The translations under genes and the position numbers were made by a program. Under the pieces are notes generated by a model that saw only the letters and a program-made list of their open reading frames with translations, was not told the DNA's origin and searched no databases. DNA of 64,000 nucleotides from CAWGCE01 sp964480915. Lineage in GTDB: Bacteria > Planctomycetota > Planctomycetia > Pirellulales > Pirellulaceae. The DNA is taken from positions 1-64,000 of the forward strand of contig CAYZRS010000021.1 of the NCBI GenBank assembly GCA_964480915.1. The letters are read 5' to 3'. Below, one piece after another: positions 19,062 through 27,729 of the stretch (within the stretch, counting starts at the first letter, position 1; each line of letters opens with the position of its first letter).

Positions 19062-19454
19062 TCACTCCACCTCTTCCAATGTCCAGTCGCCCCTTTCGGT
19101 CTTTTTAGCCTCGGGTCGGGCCGTGTCATCCTGCGGCCGCCGGATGTCGACTTCTTCCAGAGACCAATCGGAGTTGTTCGATTCCGCGGTTGCGTTTCGA
19201 CCGGTCGGCTGCTGACGCGACGTCTGCTGCGGTCGTTGCTGTTGTTCGAAGTCATAGGGCGGTCGCCCGAGTTCGCCGTTTGCGTCGCCCGGTGCGGTCG
19301 GCCGGCCATCAGATGCCGTCGGCTTCGCTTTCATCCGTTGCATCAATGTAAAGGCGCCGAAGGCGATCAGCATGATCAAGAGGAGATTGGGGCCTTTTCG
19401 TCGTGGGCGATGTTGGCCGGGGCCATGCTGATCGAAGGATACGCCGTCAGTCAC
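19062..19454 (-). CDS. Small single-TM protein with duplicated DW(S/T)LEEV motif
   Basis: I start this at the GTG at 19454, which is preceded by an excellent GGGAGAG ribosome site; the longer frame overlaps the glycosylase gene. The 130-residue product has a basic N terminus, one membrane segment (GPNLLLIMLIAFGAFTLMQR) and a long Gln/Pro/Thr-rich tail. The tail contains two near-identical acidic motifs, SDWSLEEVD and, as the very C terminus, GDWTLEEVE. It lies 47 bp behind the DNA glycosylase and may be co-transcribed with it. Not a family I recognise; a membrane-anchored linker protein whose tail docks a partner is only a guess. Confidence 0.6.
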   Translation of the reverse strand: MTDGVSFDQHGPGQHRPRRKGPNLLLIMLIAFGAFTLMQRMKAKPTASDGRPTAPGDANGELGRPPYDFEQQQRPQQTSRQQPTGRNATAESNNSDWSLEEVDIRRPQDDTARPEAKKTERGDWTLEEVE

Positions 19455-19501
19455 TGCTACTCTCCCGAATGGAAACGGATCGCGGTCAAAATCGTTACGG
19501 A

Positions 19502-20287
19502 CTAGCTTACCGGATCTTGGCACTCGGGGCACCAGTAAGTCGACCTGCCGAGGTCGCCTTGCCGTTGCATTCTGATGTTCGTACCGCACTGGAAGCAGGG
19601 TTGGCCGCTCCGCCCATACACCCAGGACCGGCTGCCGTCACGACCGAAGCGAGTTCGTCTTGGGCGACCGTCTAAGTTGGCTCGCATGAGTTGGTTTGCT
19701 TTCAGCATCAAGTCCGTCAGTGCTTCCTTCGGGAAATCGGCCGTCGCACGAAATGGGTGCAAACGCTGCAAGAACAGGAGCTCTGATTTGTATACGTTGC
19801 CGATACCCATGACGATCGTTTGGTCGAGCAGCGCTGCGCCGATCGGCCGCCCTGGTTGCCGGTAGAGATTAGAGAGGATGCGCTCCAGGTCGAATGGCTC
19901 GGCGAGGATGTCTGGTCCCAAGCGGGAGAGCCAGCGATGGCGTCGTAGTTGGTGTGTTGTCAATAACTCAATGGTCTTTGGAAGGAAGCAGACGGCGTTC
20001 GTACCATGGATGGAGCGAAGTGAAATGGCGGCCTGAGTGGCCGATTTTCGCCAAGGTTCCTCGGGCGCGTAGAAATGCCAGGCGCCCTTCATGCCCAAAT
20101 GCGTATGGACAACATGATCGCCATCGAAGTGGATCAGTAGATGCTTGCCGCGCGACTCGACCAAATCCACCACCTTCCCATCAATGGGGGCCGGTTCGAT
20201 GATCGACGAAGTGACCGTGACTGCCTGTCCCCTAAGAGTTTTTCGCAGCCGATTCGCCGCAACATAAATGGTGTCGCCTTCGGGCAT
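19502..20287 (-). CDS. DNA glycosylase/AP lyase, Nei (endonuclease VIII) type
   Basis: 261 residues. The N terminus MPEGDTI provides the catalytic Pro2 and Glu3; the GDTI form points to Nei (endonuclease VIII) rather than Fpg, which usually has MPELPE. The central THLGMKGAWHFY segment and the helix-two-turn-helix region (MGIGNVYKSELLFLQRLHPF) match the family. The C terminus is a C4 zinc finger (CFQCG ... WCPEC), with the DNA-contacting Arg expected in GDLGRSTYW. The enzyme excises oxidised pyrimidines by beta,delta-elimination in base excision repair and acts in the cytoplasm. Length is normal. Confidence 0.9.
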   Translation of the reverse strand: MPEGDTIYVAANRLRKTLRGQAVTVTSSIIEPAPIDGKVVDLVESRGKHLLIHFDGDHVVHTHLGMKGAWHFYAPEEPWRKSATQAAISLRSIHGTNAVCFLPKTIELLTTHQLRRHRWLSRLGPDILAEPFDLERILSNLYRQPGRPIGAALLDQTIVMGIGNVYKSELLFLQRLHPFRATADFPKEALTDLMLKANQLMRANLDGRPRRTRFGRDGSRSWVYGRSGQPCFQCGTNIRMQRQGDLGRSTYWCPECQDPVS

Positions 20288-20570
20288 CGTCGAGGTTCAT
20301 TCTGCGAGCGGGATGTGCGGGTGCGAAAATTCTAAGGGGCAGCCGGGTTCAGCGACAAATGGAGAGTTTAATCGGGATCAGACCAGAAATCGCCCTCCCC
20401 TGCTGAGCAGAACCACGGTTGGGAATTTCTTCGGGAGTCTAGCGTGCAATCGCTTCGCGATCGAACGCGCGGTGGACTTGATCTGGCAATAGCCTCGCTA
20501 ACTTTTCTTCAACCACCTAAACTCGGTGTTCATCAGTTTGGCCGAACCCCAATTTACAGAGGCGATTAGA

Positions 20571-20783
20571 ATGAAACATGGTGCACGTAACGATATCGTC
20601 GGCGAAATCGTCGAAATGAAAATGGGCGACGTCATGGCACAGGCCAAGGTTAAAATGAATGGAGAATTCAACCTCTCTTCGGTAATGACGGCTGACTCGT
20701 TGAAGGCTTTGGGAGTCAAAGAAGGTGATAAGGTTCGTGTGCTGATTAAGGCCGTCAATGTGCTGCTAATAAAGGATGAGTAA
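20571..20783 (+). CDS. Molbindin-type (Mop/TOBE) small protein
   Basis: 70 residues from the ATG at 20571, which has an AGAGG site nine bases upstream; the frame extends a little further but without coding character. The whole chain is one Mop/TOBE fold: MKHGARNDIVGEIVEMKMG, AQAKVKMNGEFNLSSVMTA, SLGVKEGD-like LKALGVKEGDKVRVLIKA and VNVLLIKDE. Free-standing molbindins store or buffer molybdate/tungstate in the cytoplasm as hexamers. The stop overlaps the start of the TPR gene by 8 bases, so the two are coupled. No molybdenum transport or cofactor genes are near. Confidence 0.85.
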   Translation: MKHGARNDIVGEIVEMKMGDVMAQAKVKMNGEFNLSSVMTADSLKALGVKEGDKVRVLIKAVNVLLIKDE

Positions 20784-22038
20784 TTTGTCGAAACTACGAA
20801 GGAATCGCGAGCGAACGCTGTGGGGAATCGGGTCGACGACGCTCTGGGCGACGATGATGGTTGGCTTGAGTGCGTTGGCGACGGCTCAAGAGGTAGCACC
20901 GGTAGCCAAGCAAGATTTTCAGGCGATTCATCAGAATGGAATTGCGCTTTACCGAGCGAGCAAGATCGGTGAGGCGGAGGCCGAATTGCGTCGAGCCCTG
21001 GAGATCAACCCTTCGTATGCGCCAGCTCGACTCGATCTGGCCGGTTTGCTCCTCAAGATGGGCCGCACCAAAGAGAGCCTAGCTCACTATGCTCACTTAG
21101 CGCTGAAGCAAGATCCCAAGAATATTGACTTTCGTTATCGCTATGGGACGGCGCTCCAAGCGATCGGACAGCTCAAACCTGCGTCAGACCAACTCGCCGA
21201 AGCATTGCGTATTGATCCGAAGCGAGCCGATATCCGTCGCGATCTGATTGGTGTCATGTTGGCCGATAGCGCGTTCATGCAAGCTTCCAACGTGTCGGCC
21301 GACGGAGTCAAAATGCGTCCCAATGACGCGTCGGTCCTCAACGATCACGGTGTGGTGCTCATGCGACTGGGTAAGAAAGAGGCTGCCATCGAGAGTTTCC
21401 GCAAAGCGGTCGAGGTCGACAAGGAGCACGTCGATGCCAATTACAACGTTGGTTTGGTGCTCATGGAACAATGGAAACTGGATGAATCGATCGCCTATTT
21501 GCGCGAGGCGATCCGGCTGCGACCCGAGTACACGGACGCTCATTACAATCTTGGTTTGGCACTGGCAAAGGCGGGCAGTCACGACGAGGCGTCCGCGGAA
21601 TTTGAGAAAGCGATCGCTGGAAAAACCGATTACCATCGTGCCTACTTTGAGGACGCGATGGTGGCCAAACGGCAGGGCGATTTAAAACGAGCCGCCAGTC
21701 GGATGACCGAAGCGATTCGCCATAGCCCGGGCGATGCACGTTGCAAATTCGAGCTTGGCATGTTGATGATGGAAATGGACCGCGCCAAGTTGGCGGTCCG
21801 CCAGTTTGAATCGATTCTGCAGACGTCTCCAGAAAACGACCGTGCGCATTATCAGTTGGGGCGAGCTCTCGCTGCCAGTGGTCAACCGGCCAAAGCGATC
21901 GCCCATTTCCGTGAAGCGAGCTGGTTGCGTCCCGGCTGGCAGGAGCCACTGAATGCCGCGCTACAATGTGCGGAAGCCAACGATCTGCCCGCCACTGTCG
22001 TTGACGAACTGCGAAAATCGATGGAAGCGACGCCGTAG
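20776..22038 (+). CDS. Secreted TPR-repeat protein
   Basis: 420 residues. After a charged start (MSNLSKLRRNRERTLWGIGS) comes a hydrophobic stretch (TTLWATMMVGLSALATAQE) that reads as a signal peptide. From about residue 50 to the end the chain is made of roughly ten 34-residue TPR units with the expected W/L-G-Y-A-P pattern, for example GIALYRASKIGEAEAELRRA and YNVGLVLMEQWKLDESIAYL, each ending in the Asp/Asn-Pro turn (IDPKRADIR). It should be a periplasmic scaffold. Its ATG lies inside the last codons of the molbindin gene. Confidence 0.85.
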   Translation: MSNLSKLRRNRERTLWGIGSTTLWATMMVGLSALATAQEVAPVAKQDFQAIHQNGIALYRASKIGEAEAELRRALEINPSYAPARLDLAGLLLKMGRTKESLAHYAHLALKQDPKNIDFRYRYGTALQAIGQLKPASDQLAEALRIDPKRADIRRDLIGVMLADSAFMQASNVSADGVKMRPNDASVLNDHGVVLMRLGKKEAAIESFRKAVEVDKEHVDANYNVGLVLMEQWKLDESIAYLREAIRLRPEYTDAHYNLGLALAKAGSHDEASAEFEKAIAGKTDYHRAYFEDAMVAKRQGDLKRAASRMTEAIRHSPGDARCKFELGMLMMEMDRAKLAVRQFESILQTSPENDRAHYQLGRALAASGQPAKAIAHFREASWLRPGWQEPLNAALQCAEANDLPATVVDELRKSMEATP

Positions 22039-22187
22039 CCAGGTTTAGGGCTGGACAGCCGGTTTCGGTCAGTGGCCGTTGAAAGGCGGGATGACCAACG
22101 GCTCAGGAAGCCAGCAGACGGAAATGGCTGCATTCGATGCTTGGTTCATCGAACTAAGTTTGGGCGTGAACGTCTCTACGGCCGCAG

Positions 22188-24008
22188 CTAAGGCAGCGGT
22201 TGGCCCTGCCCTTGCTCGACCGTGATTTCTCGGTTGACGGCGCCGGCAGCAAAAGACTCGCTCGTGCCGTCGGCCCATTGGACTTCGATCGCGTCGACGG
22301 TATCCACATCGCCGAGGCCAAAATGGACTCGTGGGTCGTTGCTGGCGAGATAGCTGTAAGACCGCAGCACGGGACGGACGAAAGTTTGGTTTTTACAGAT
22401 TAGCTTCACCGTGGCGCCCAATGCGGTGCGGCGTCCGGTGTTGGCTCGCACAGCGAGCCAATGGTTGTTGCGATTCGGTGGTAACTGAGGCGCGTCATTG
22501 CGGAAGACACGTAATCGATTGGCGATGTCGTTGGTGACCAGGTCGAGGTCACCGTCGCCATCGAGATCGCCGAAAGCGAGTCCCCGAGTCACTTCGGGCC
22601 GTTTGCCAAACGTGTCAGATTCTTGACTGACGTCTGCAAATTTTCCTGCGCCGTCGTTTTGGAACAGCAGGTTGGGTTCGGCGTATCGGTCCCAATATTC
22701 TCCATGTTTCGAATCGGCCGAGACGGTGCCGATCGCGACTCGGCCATTGGCGACTGCAAGGTCGAGATCGCCGTCGTGATCCATGTCGAAGAAGCCACAG
22801 CCCCAACCGGTATAGGGAAGATCGACGGCCGCCGTACCACATCGGGACGAACTGTCGGAAAATAGCTCGTCTCCATCATTCGTATAGAGCGTGTTGGTTT
22901 CGCTCGTGACATGCGTCATGAACAGGTCCAATGTGCTATCGCCATCGACATCACCAATCGTAATACCCATGCTGGCTTCGACTCGGCCAAACCCGTTGAA
23001 CGCGACGCCACGAAAAACCGCTTCGTCCATGAACGTGCCGTCGCCCGCGTTGACCCACAACTGGTTTGGTTCCTCGTCATTGCAGACGTAGACATCGGCC
23101 AGCCCGTCGCCCGTCAAATCGGTGGCGATGATCCCCCAGCCTCTGGCGGGCGCCGTGATCCCGGCCTCTTCGCTCACGTCGGTAAATTTGCCGTCGCCAT
23201 CATTGCGATAAAGTTGGTCGGTCATCCCGTCGAACAAGTGAGGTCCGCAATAATCGACTTCGTATTCGGCACTGGCTGCACCGCAGCGACGCGACGCGTC
23301 AAAAGTGGCGAAGTGGACGACGAATAGGTCAAGATCTCCGTCTTGGTCGTAGTCGAAAAATGAGGCGGCCGAACTCCACAAGTCGCCCGTGATACCTGCG
23401 CGCTTTGTGATGTCGACAAACGTGCCGTTCCCTTCATTCCGAAAGAGTTTGTCGGGTCCGTAGTTCGTTACGAAGAGGTCAGCGTCGCCATCATTGTCAA
23501 AATCTCCAATTGTGGCACCGTGTCCAAAGCCGGTGTCGGCGAGCCCCGCTGCGCCGGCGACTTCCTGGAATTGGCCGTCGTCGGTCTGCTCGAACAGCTT
23601 ATTCGGCGCCGGTTTATTGAACGCATTGGGCAGTTTGCCCGGCTCGCAATGGACGACTTGGTAGATATCCAAATCGCCATCCAGATCAAAATCGAAAAGT
23701 GCTAACCCACCGGGCGTAATTTCGGGCGTGTGATAATCTCCATCCGGCCAGGTCGCTTCTTCGACGGGCAGCCCGACTTGGTCGGTGATTTCGACCAACA
23801 GGCTGCCGCTGTCCAAATTGGAGGGCTCGGGCGGTTTGGGTGATTCGTTGGGATTCTTAAGAACGGCTGGCGGACTCTTTTCCTTGTTGGCCGCAGCAGC
23901 CGGCGTTTCTGCCGGCAAATCGACGTTCGGAGTAGAGCACGAACCAGAAAGCAACGCCGTCAGTAGACACATGACGCAGGTTGTAAATTGGATGCAAGTT
24001 GTTTTCAT
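22188..24008 (-). CDS. CRTAC1-family lipoprotein, FG-GAP repeats and ASPIC/UnbV domain
   Basis: 606 residues. The N terminus is a lipoprotein signal with lipobox LLSGSC (TTCVMCLLTALLSGSC), so it should be lipid-anchored. From ~95 to 500 it has seven or more FG-GAP/VCBS beta-propeller repeats, each with a DxDxDGxxD calcium loop: FDFDLDGDLDIYQ, GDFDNDGDADLFVTN, FDYDQDGDLDLFVVH, TDLTGDGLADVYVCN, FDMDHDGDLDLAVAN and GDLDGDGDLDLVTND. The last ~90 residues are the ASPIC/UnbV domain (GATVKLICKNQTFVRPVLRS ... HFGLGDVDTVDAIEVQWADG). It is divergent from a second, larger FG-GAP/ASPIC lipoprotein starting at 24308. Function in planctomycetes unknown to me. Confidence 0.88.
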   Translation of the reverse strand: MKTTCIQFTTCVMCLLTALLSGSCSTPNVDLPAETPAAAANKEKSPPAVLKNPNESPKPPEPSNLDSGSLLVEITDQVGLPVEEATWPDGDYHTPEITPGGLALFDFDLDGDLDIYQVVHCEPGKLPNAFNKPAPNKLFEQTDDGQFQEVAGAAGLADTGFGHGATIGDFDNDGDADLFVTNYGPDKLFRNEGNGTFVDITKRAGITGDLWSSAASFFDYDQDGDLDLFVVHFATFDASRRCGAASAEYEVDYCGPHLFDGMTDQLYRNDGDGKFTDVSEEAGITAPARGWGIIATDLTGDGLADVYVCNDEEPNQLWVNAGDGTFMDEAVFRGVAFNGFGRVEASMGITIGDVDGDSTLDLFMTHVTSETNTLYTNDGDELFSDSSSRCGTAAVDLPYTGWGCGFFDMDHDGDLDLAVANGRVAIGTVSADSKHGEYWDRYAEPNLLFQNDGAGKFADVSQESDTFGKRPEVTRGLAFGDLDGDGDLDLVTNDIANRLRVFRNDAPQLPPNRNNHWLAVRANTGRRTALGATVKLICKNQTFVRPVLRSYSYLASNDPRVHFGLGDVDTVDAIEVQWADGTSESFAAGAVNREITVEQGQGQPLP

Positions 24009-24307
24009 GGTCGAGTTTTAACGGGTAGGTATGGTATGGGGAACTTCACTTTGGGGCAGAATCGAGGTCAGCTTCCGCATGTTGGATGGCTGAATCGTCG
24101 ATTTACGTGGTCCGATCCAAATAGGACGCCGTTACCTGTTCGTAGCCACCGTCCGTATTAAGTTTAACTCGTTCTGCCCAAACGTGGGCTGCGTCGCCAT
24201 ATCTTTGAAAGCAAATCGAGCCGTGTTACGCTCATTCCGTCACGTTTTGCATGAATCGTGTAACAGCCGTTTATTCCTCAAGTCTTCTCTATTCTTCAGG
24301 TCGATTT
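24009..24307. promoter_or_regulatory. Divergent promoter region of the two FG-GAP/ASPIC lipoprotein genes
   Basis: About 300 bp between divergent starts at 24008 and 24308. No gene is visible. Because the two neighbours share architecture, a shared regulatory region is plausible, but I could not pick out paired -35/-10 boxes or a clear operator. Confidence 0.3.
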
Positions 24308-27300
24308 ATGGACACTCCATGTCAGCGTTGGTTGCTTCTACTCCTGTTGATTGCCTTCGCAGGCGGATGCCAGCAATCGTCAACGGTTGATTCTGGCGAG
24401 GCGGGCAAATCTTCCACTGCGGAACAGAAAGCGGACGGGCTGTCGGATGCGGTGATTCGTCAGCATGACGAGGGCGTCGCGTTGATGGGCCAGTTTGACT
24501 ACGCCCAAGCGCACGATGCCTTCGAGGCATTGGTGGATTCGCACCCCAAATGGTTGGATGTCAAAGTCGACTTGGCGATTGCGAAATTGAATCGCCGACA
24601 AGAAAACGACGTGGAAAATGCCGAGTCGCTCCTGGAGGAAGTCATCGAGGCCGATGCCACGAATCTGCGAGCGAAATATTGCCGAGCCATTCTTCTGCTT
24701 TACGCGGCCGAGCCGGACCGTTCGCTCAAGTTGTTCCAAGCAGTGGCAGAGGCAGATCCGACCGACGCGTATGCGATCTATTATTCGGGACAGTGTTTGC
24801 TGGACACACGTCAGTACGAAGCGGCGTTGGAGTACTTCGAGCGAGCGCAGCTGGCCGATCCCTATTTGCGCAGCGCTTATTACGGTGCATTTCAAACACT
24901 GCAGCGGCTGAAACGTCCGGACGAGGCCAAGGAGGCGCTAGCGCTCTTCCAAAAATTGGCCGACAACCCGCAGGCTCGGTCGGCCGAGATAAAGTACTCG
25001 CGGATGGGACCGAAGGCCGAAGCGCAGTCAATCACGTTAAACGATACGGAAGGACTGCCTAACGGAGCCCCGCCCGTGCCGCCCGGTTCACTGTTCGCCG
25101 AGTCCGTCTTGATCGGTTCCGACGACATCGCTTGGGCCGGAAACGCCGACGCCCCAGGGCGACCGTCGGCGACCGCCTGCGACATCAATGGTGACGGGCT
25201 GACCGACCTGTTCCTTGCCTCCGCCACGACGAAGTCAGGCGATGCGGCCAACATTGTTTTGGAACGAAGTGCCGCCGGTTGGATCGTGCAAAGTGAGCAT
25301 CCGTTGTGTCAGGTCACGCACGTCAACGCGCCGCTGTGGGGCGATTTCGATAACGATTCGCTCATCGACGTCTACCTGTGCCGCCAAGGCACCAACCAGT
25401 TGTGGCGGCAAGTGGCCGCTGGCGAATGGGAGGATGTGACCGACTCGACCAAGACGGCGGGGGGCGACTTCGACACGGTGGACGGAGCCCTTTTCGACGC
25501 GGACCACGATGGCGACCTCGATATATTTCTCGTGAATCGTGACGGTGCGAACGAGTTGCTCAATAACAATTTGGATGGCACCTTTCGAGCCATCGGCGCT
25601 GCGCAGGGCATTGCGAGTGAAGGGAAACGCTCGGTCGGCGTGGTGGTGGCCGATTTGGACAGCGATCGAGACGCCGATCTGATCGTGCTGAATGAAGACG
25701 CGGATCACGATGTCTTCTTCAATGATCGCCTGTGGAATTATTCGCCGGCGAAAAACACCGGAGCTTTTCCTCAAGCGGCCGTGTTGGCTGCCGTCGCCGC
25801 CGATACCGATGCGGATGGCCACGTCGAGATCATCACGTCGGCAGCCGATGGCGTGACTCATTGGCGCGTCGGTGAAGAGGGCGACTGGGAGTCGGCGCCG
25901 ATCGCTTGCGACGGATTCAGCCCTGGCGATGGTCCGCTGGCGGTACAAGACATGAACGGAGACGGCCGGCTCGATCTGATCGCCTCGACGGCGGCCGGTT
26001 GGGCAGTCTTGGATTGCTTTGGTGGGGAAGTGTCACTGCTCCATTCGTCCACGAGTGACGCTCAGGTCAGTTGGGGGTTGGCGAACTTGGATGCAGGGCT
26101 TGGTTTTTCGGTCGTGGCTGCCAAAGGGGGCGGCCCGCAAGTGTGGTCGCCCGGTCCGGGGCGTCATGCATTTGCCGACGTGCTCTTTACGGGGAAAGAA
26201 AACAAAGCGGATCAGATGCGCTCGAATGCGTCCGGGATCGGCATTCAAGCTGCGGCGCGAGTTGCCGGTCGCTGGACAGCGCTGCAAACCTTCCGCGACC
26301 AATCGGGGCCAGGCCAAAGTCGACAGCCGATCCCCGTCGGCTTGGGAACACGCCGCGCGATCGACTTTGTCAAACTCCTGTGGCCCGACGGCCTGTTTCA
26401 AACAGAGCTCGGCTTGGTGACGGGGGAGATGCATCGAGTCGAGGAGACACAACGGCAAGTGTCCAGCTGTCCCGTCCTGTTCGTGTGGAACGGGGAGACG
26501 CACGAGTTTGTCTCGGATGTCTTGGGCGTTGGTGGGCTCGGGTTCAATGGCGGCCGCGGCGAATACCATCCGCCGCGCCCCTGGGAGAATCTGATGCTGC
26601 CGGCGGACTTACTACAGCCCACTTCCGATAACCGCTATCGGTTGAAGATTGGCGAGCCGATGGAAGAAGCGTGCTACATGGACGCCATCCGACTGGTGAC
26701 TTACGACCTACCCGATGGTTGGCACATGACGATGGACGAACGCCAGGCAGTCAGCGAACCGTTCGCAACCGGAAAGCCGATTTTTTACCGCGAAACAATC
26801 GAACCGGTGGTCGCTCTAGATACAGCGGGTGACAATGTGTTGTCGACGATTTCAAAAGCGGACGGTTTACCTTTGCCTGCGGGGAAACGGGATCCACGAT
26901 TCTTGGCGCACACCGAACCATTTTTCCTCCACCTGAAATTCGATCGCCCGTTAACCGAATTGGCGGGACGGCCTGTCTTGGTCATCGATGGATGGGTCGA
27001 GTATCCGTATTCGCAGACGATGTTTGCATCGTGGCAGGCCGGGGCGAGCTACGCCGCGCCAACGCTTGAGGCGCGTGCCGCCGGCGGTGAGTGGAAAACG
27101 GTTTACAAGGAGTTCGGGTATCCCGCCGGTATGCCGCGGCAGATGTCGCTGCCGATCGAACCGGCCGACCTGCCGAAGGGGACCGTGGAGTTGCGCATTG
27201 GCACAACGATGGAGATTTATTGGGACCGGATGTTCATCGCGATCGAAGAGCCGTGTGAGGTGAAGAAAAACCGGCTGGCGATGTTGCGGGCCAACGTGCA

Positions 27301-27703
27301 AGATGTCGGTTTTCCACAACGTCAAAACGGTGAGTACCGTCGACCGTTCTACGATTACTCGCGACGAGCACCATTGTGGGATACGCGCCACACGCCCGGT
27401 TACTACACAAGCTTCGGCGAGGCGACCCCGCTGCTCAGCAACGTCGACGATGCGGTGGCGATCATCGGTCCGGGGGAAGAGGTGGAGTTCGAGTTCGCGG
27501 TGCCGGCTTCTCCGGACGCTGCGGCGAATCGCGTCTTCGTTCTCGAATGCCACGGTTGGTGCAAAGATATGGATCTGTACACCGAGCATGGTGAGAGTTT
27601 GCTTCCTCTGCCGCGTCGAACCGACGTCGAGACGGATGCTGACACCGAATCGGCTCGCGAGGAATTGCACGATCGATTCAATACTCGCTACCGAGCTGGC
27701 TGA
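24308..27703 (+). CDS. Giant lipoprotein with TPR, FG-GAP and ASPIC-like domains
   Basis: I start at the ATG at 24308, which gives a lipoprotein signal (MDTPCQRWLLLLLLIAFAGG, then C as the lipobox Cys); the frame opens earlier at 24251. Residues ~35-220 are TPR helices (GVALMGQFDYAQAHDAFEAL, YYSGQCLLDTRQYEAALEYF). Residues ~260-580 are FG-GAP propeller repeats with DxNxDGxxD loops (CDINGDGLTDLFLAS, FDADHDGDLDIFLVN, QDMNGDGRLDLIAST). An ASPIC/UnbV-like segment follows (GIGIQAAARVAGRWTALQTF ... VGLGTRRAIDFVKLLWPDG). The remaining ~430 residues form a conserved-looking beta-rich module that begins VLFVWNGETHEFVSDVLGVG and is not a domain I know. Total ~1131 residues. Likely envelope-anchored with a large exposed propeller. 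Confidence 0.85.
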   Translation: MDTPCQRWLLLLLLIAFAGGCQQSSTVDSGEAGKSSTAEQKADGLSDAVIRQHDEGVALMGQFDYAQAHDAFEALVDSHPKWLDVKVDLAIAKLNRRQENDVENAESLLEEVIEADATNLRAKYCRAILLLYAAEPDRSLKLFQAVAEADPTDAYAIYYSGQCLLDTRQYEAALEYFERAQLADPYLRSAYYGAFQTLQRLKRPDEAKEALALFQKLADNPQARSAEIKYSRMGPKAEAQSITLNDTEGLPNGAPPVPPGSLFAESVLIGSDDIAWAGNADAPGRPSATACDINGDGLTDLFLASATTKSGDAANIVLERSAAGWIVQSEHPLCQVTHVNAPLWGDFDNDSLIDVYLCRQGTNQLWRQVAAGEWEDVTDSTKTAGGDFDTVDGALFDADHDGDLDIFLVNRDGANELLNNNLDGTFRAIGAAQGIASEGKRSVGVVVADLDSDRDADLIVLNEDADHDVFFNDRLWNYSPAKNTGAFPQAAVLAAVAADTDADGHVEIITSAADGVTHWRVGEEGDWESAPIACDGFSPGDGPLAVQDMNGDGRLDLIASTAAGWAVLDCFGGEVSLLHSSTSDAQVSWGLANLDAGLGFSVVAAKGGGPQVWSPGPGRHAFADVLFTGKENKADQMRSNASGIGIQAAARVAGRWTALQTFRDQSGPGQSRQPIPVGLGTRRAIDFVKLLWPDGLFQTELGLVTGEMHRVEETQRQVSSCPVLFVWNGETHEFVSDVLGVGGLGFNGGRGEYHPPRPWENLMLPADLLQPTSDNRYRLKIGEPMEEACYMDAIRLVTYDLPDGWHMTMDERQAVSEPFATGKPIFYRETIEPVVALDTAGDNVLSTISKADGLPLPAGKRDPRFLAHTEPFFLHLKFDRPLTELAGRPVLVIDGWVEYPYSQTMFASWQAGASYAAPTLEARAAGGEWKTVYKEFGYPAGMPRQMSLPIEPADLPKGTVELRIGTTMEIYWDRMFIAIEEPCEVKKNRLAMLRANVQDVGFPQRQNGEYRRPFYDYSRRAPLWDTRHTPGYYTSFGEATPLLSNVDDAVAIIGPGEEVEFEFAVPASPDAAANRVFVLECHGWCKDMDLYTEHGESLLPLPRRTDVETDADTESAREELHDRFNTRYRAG

Positions 27704-27729
27704 TGCGGTCGGACGAACTCGCGTTGAAA

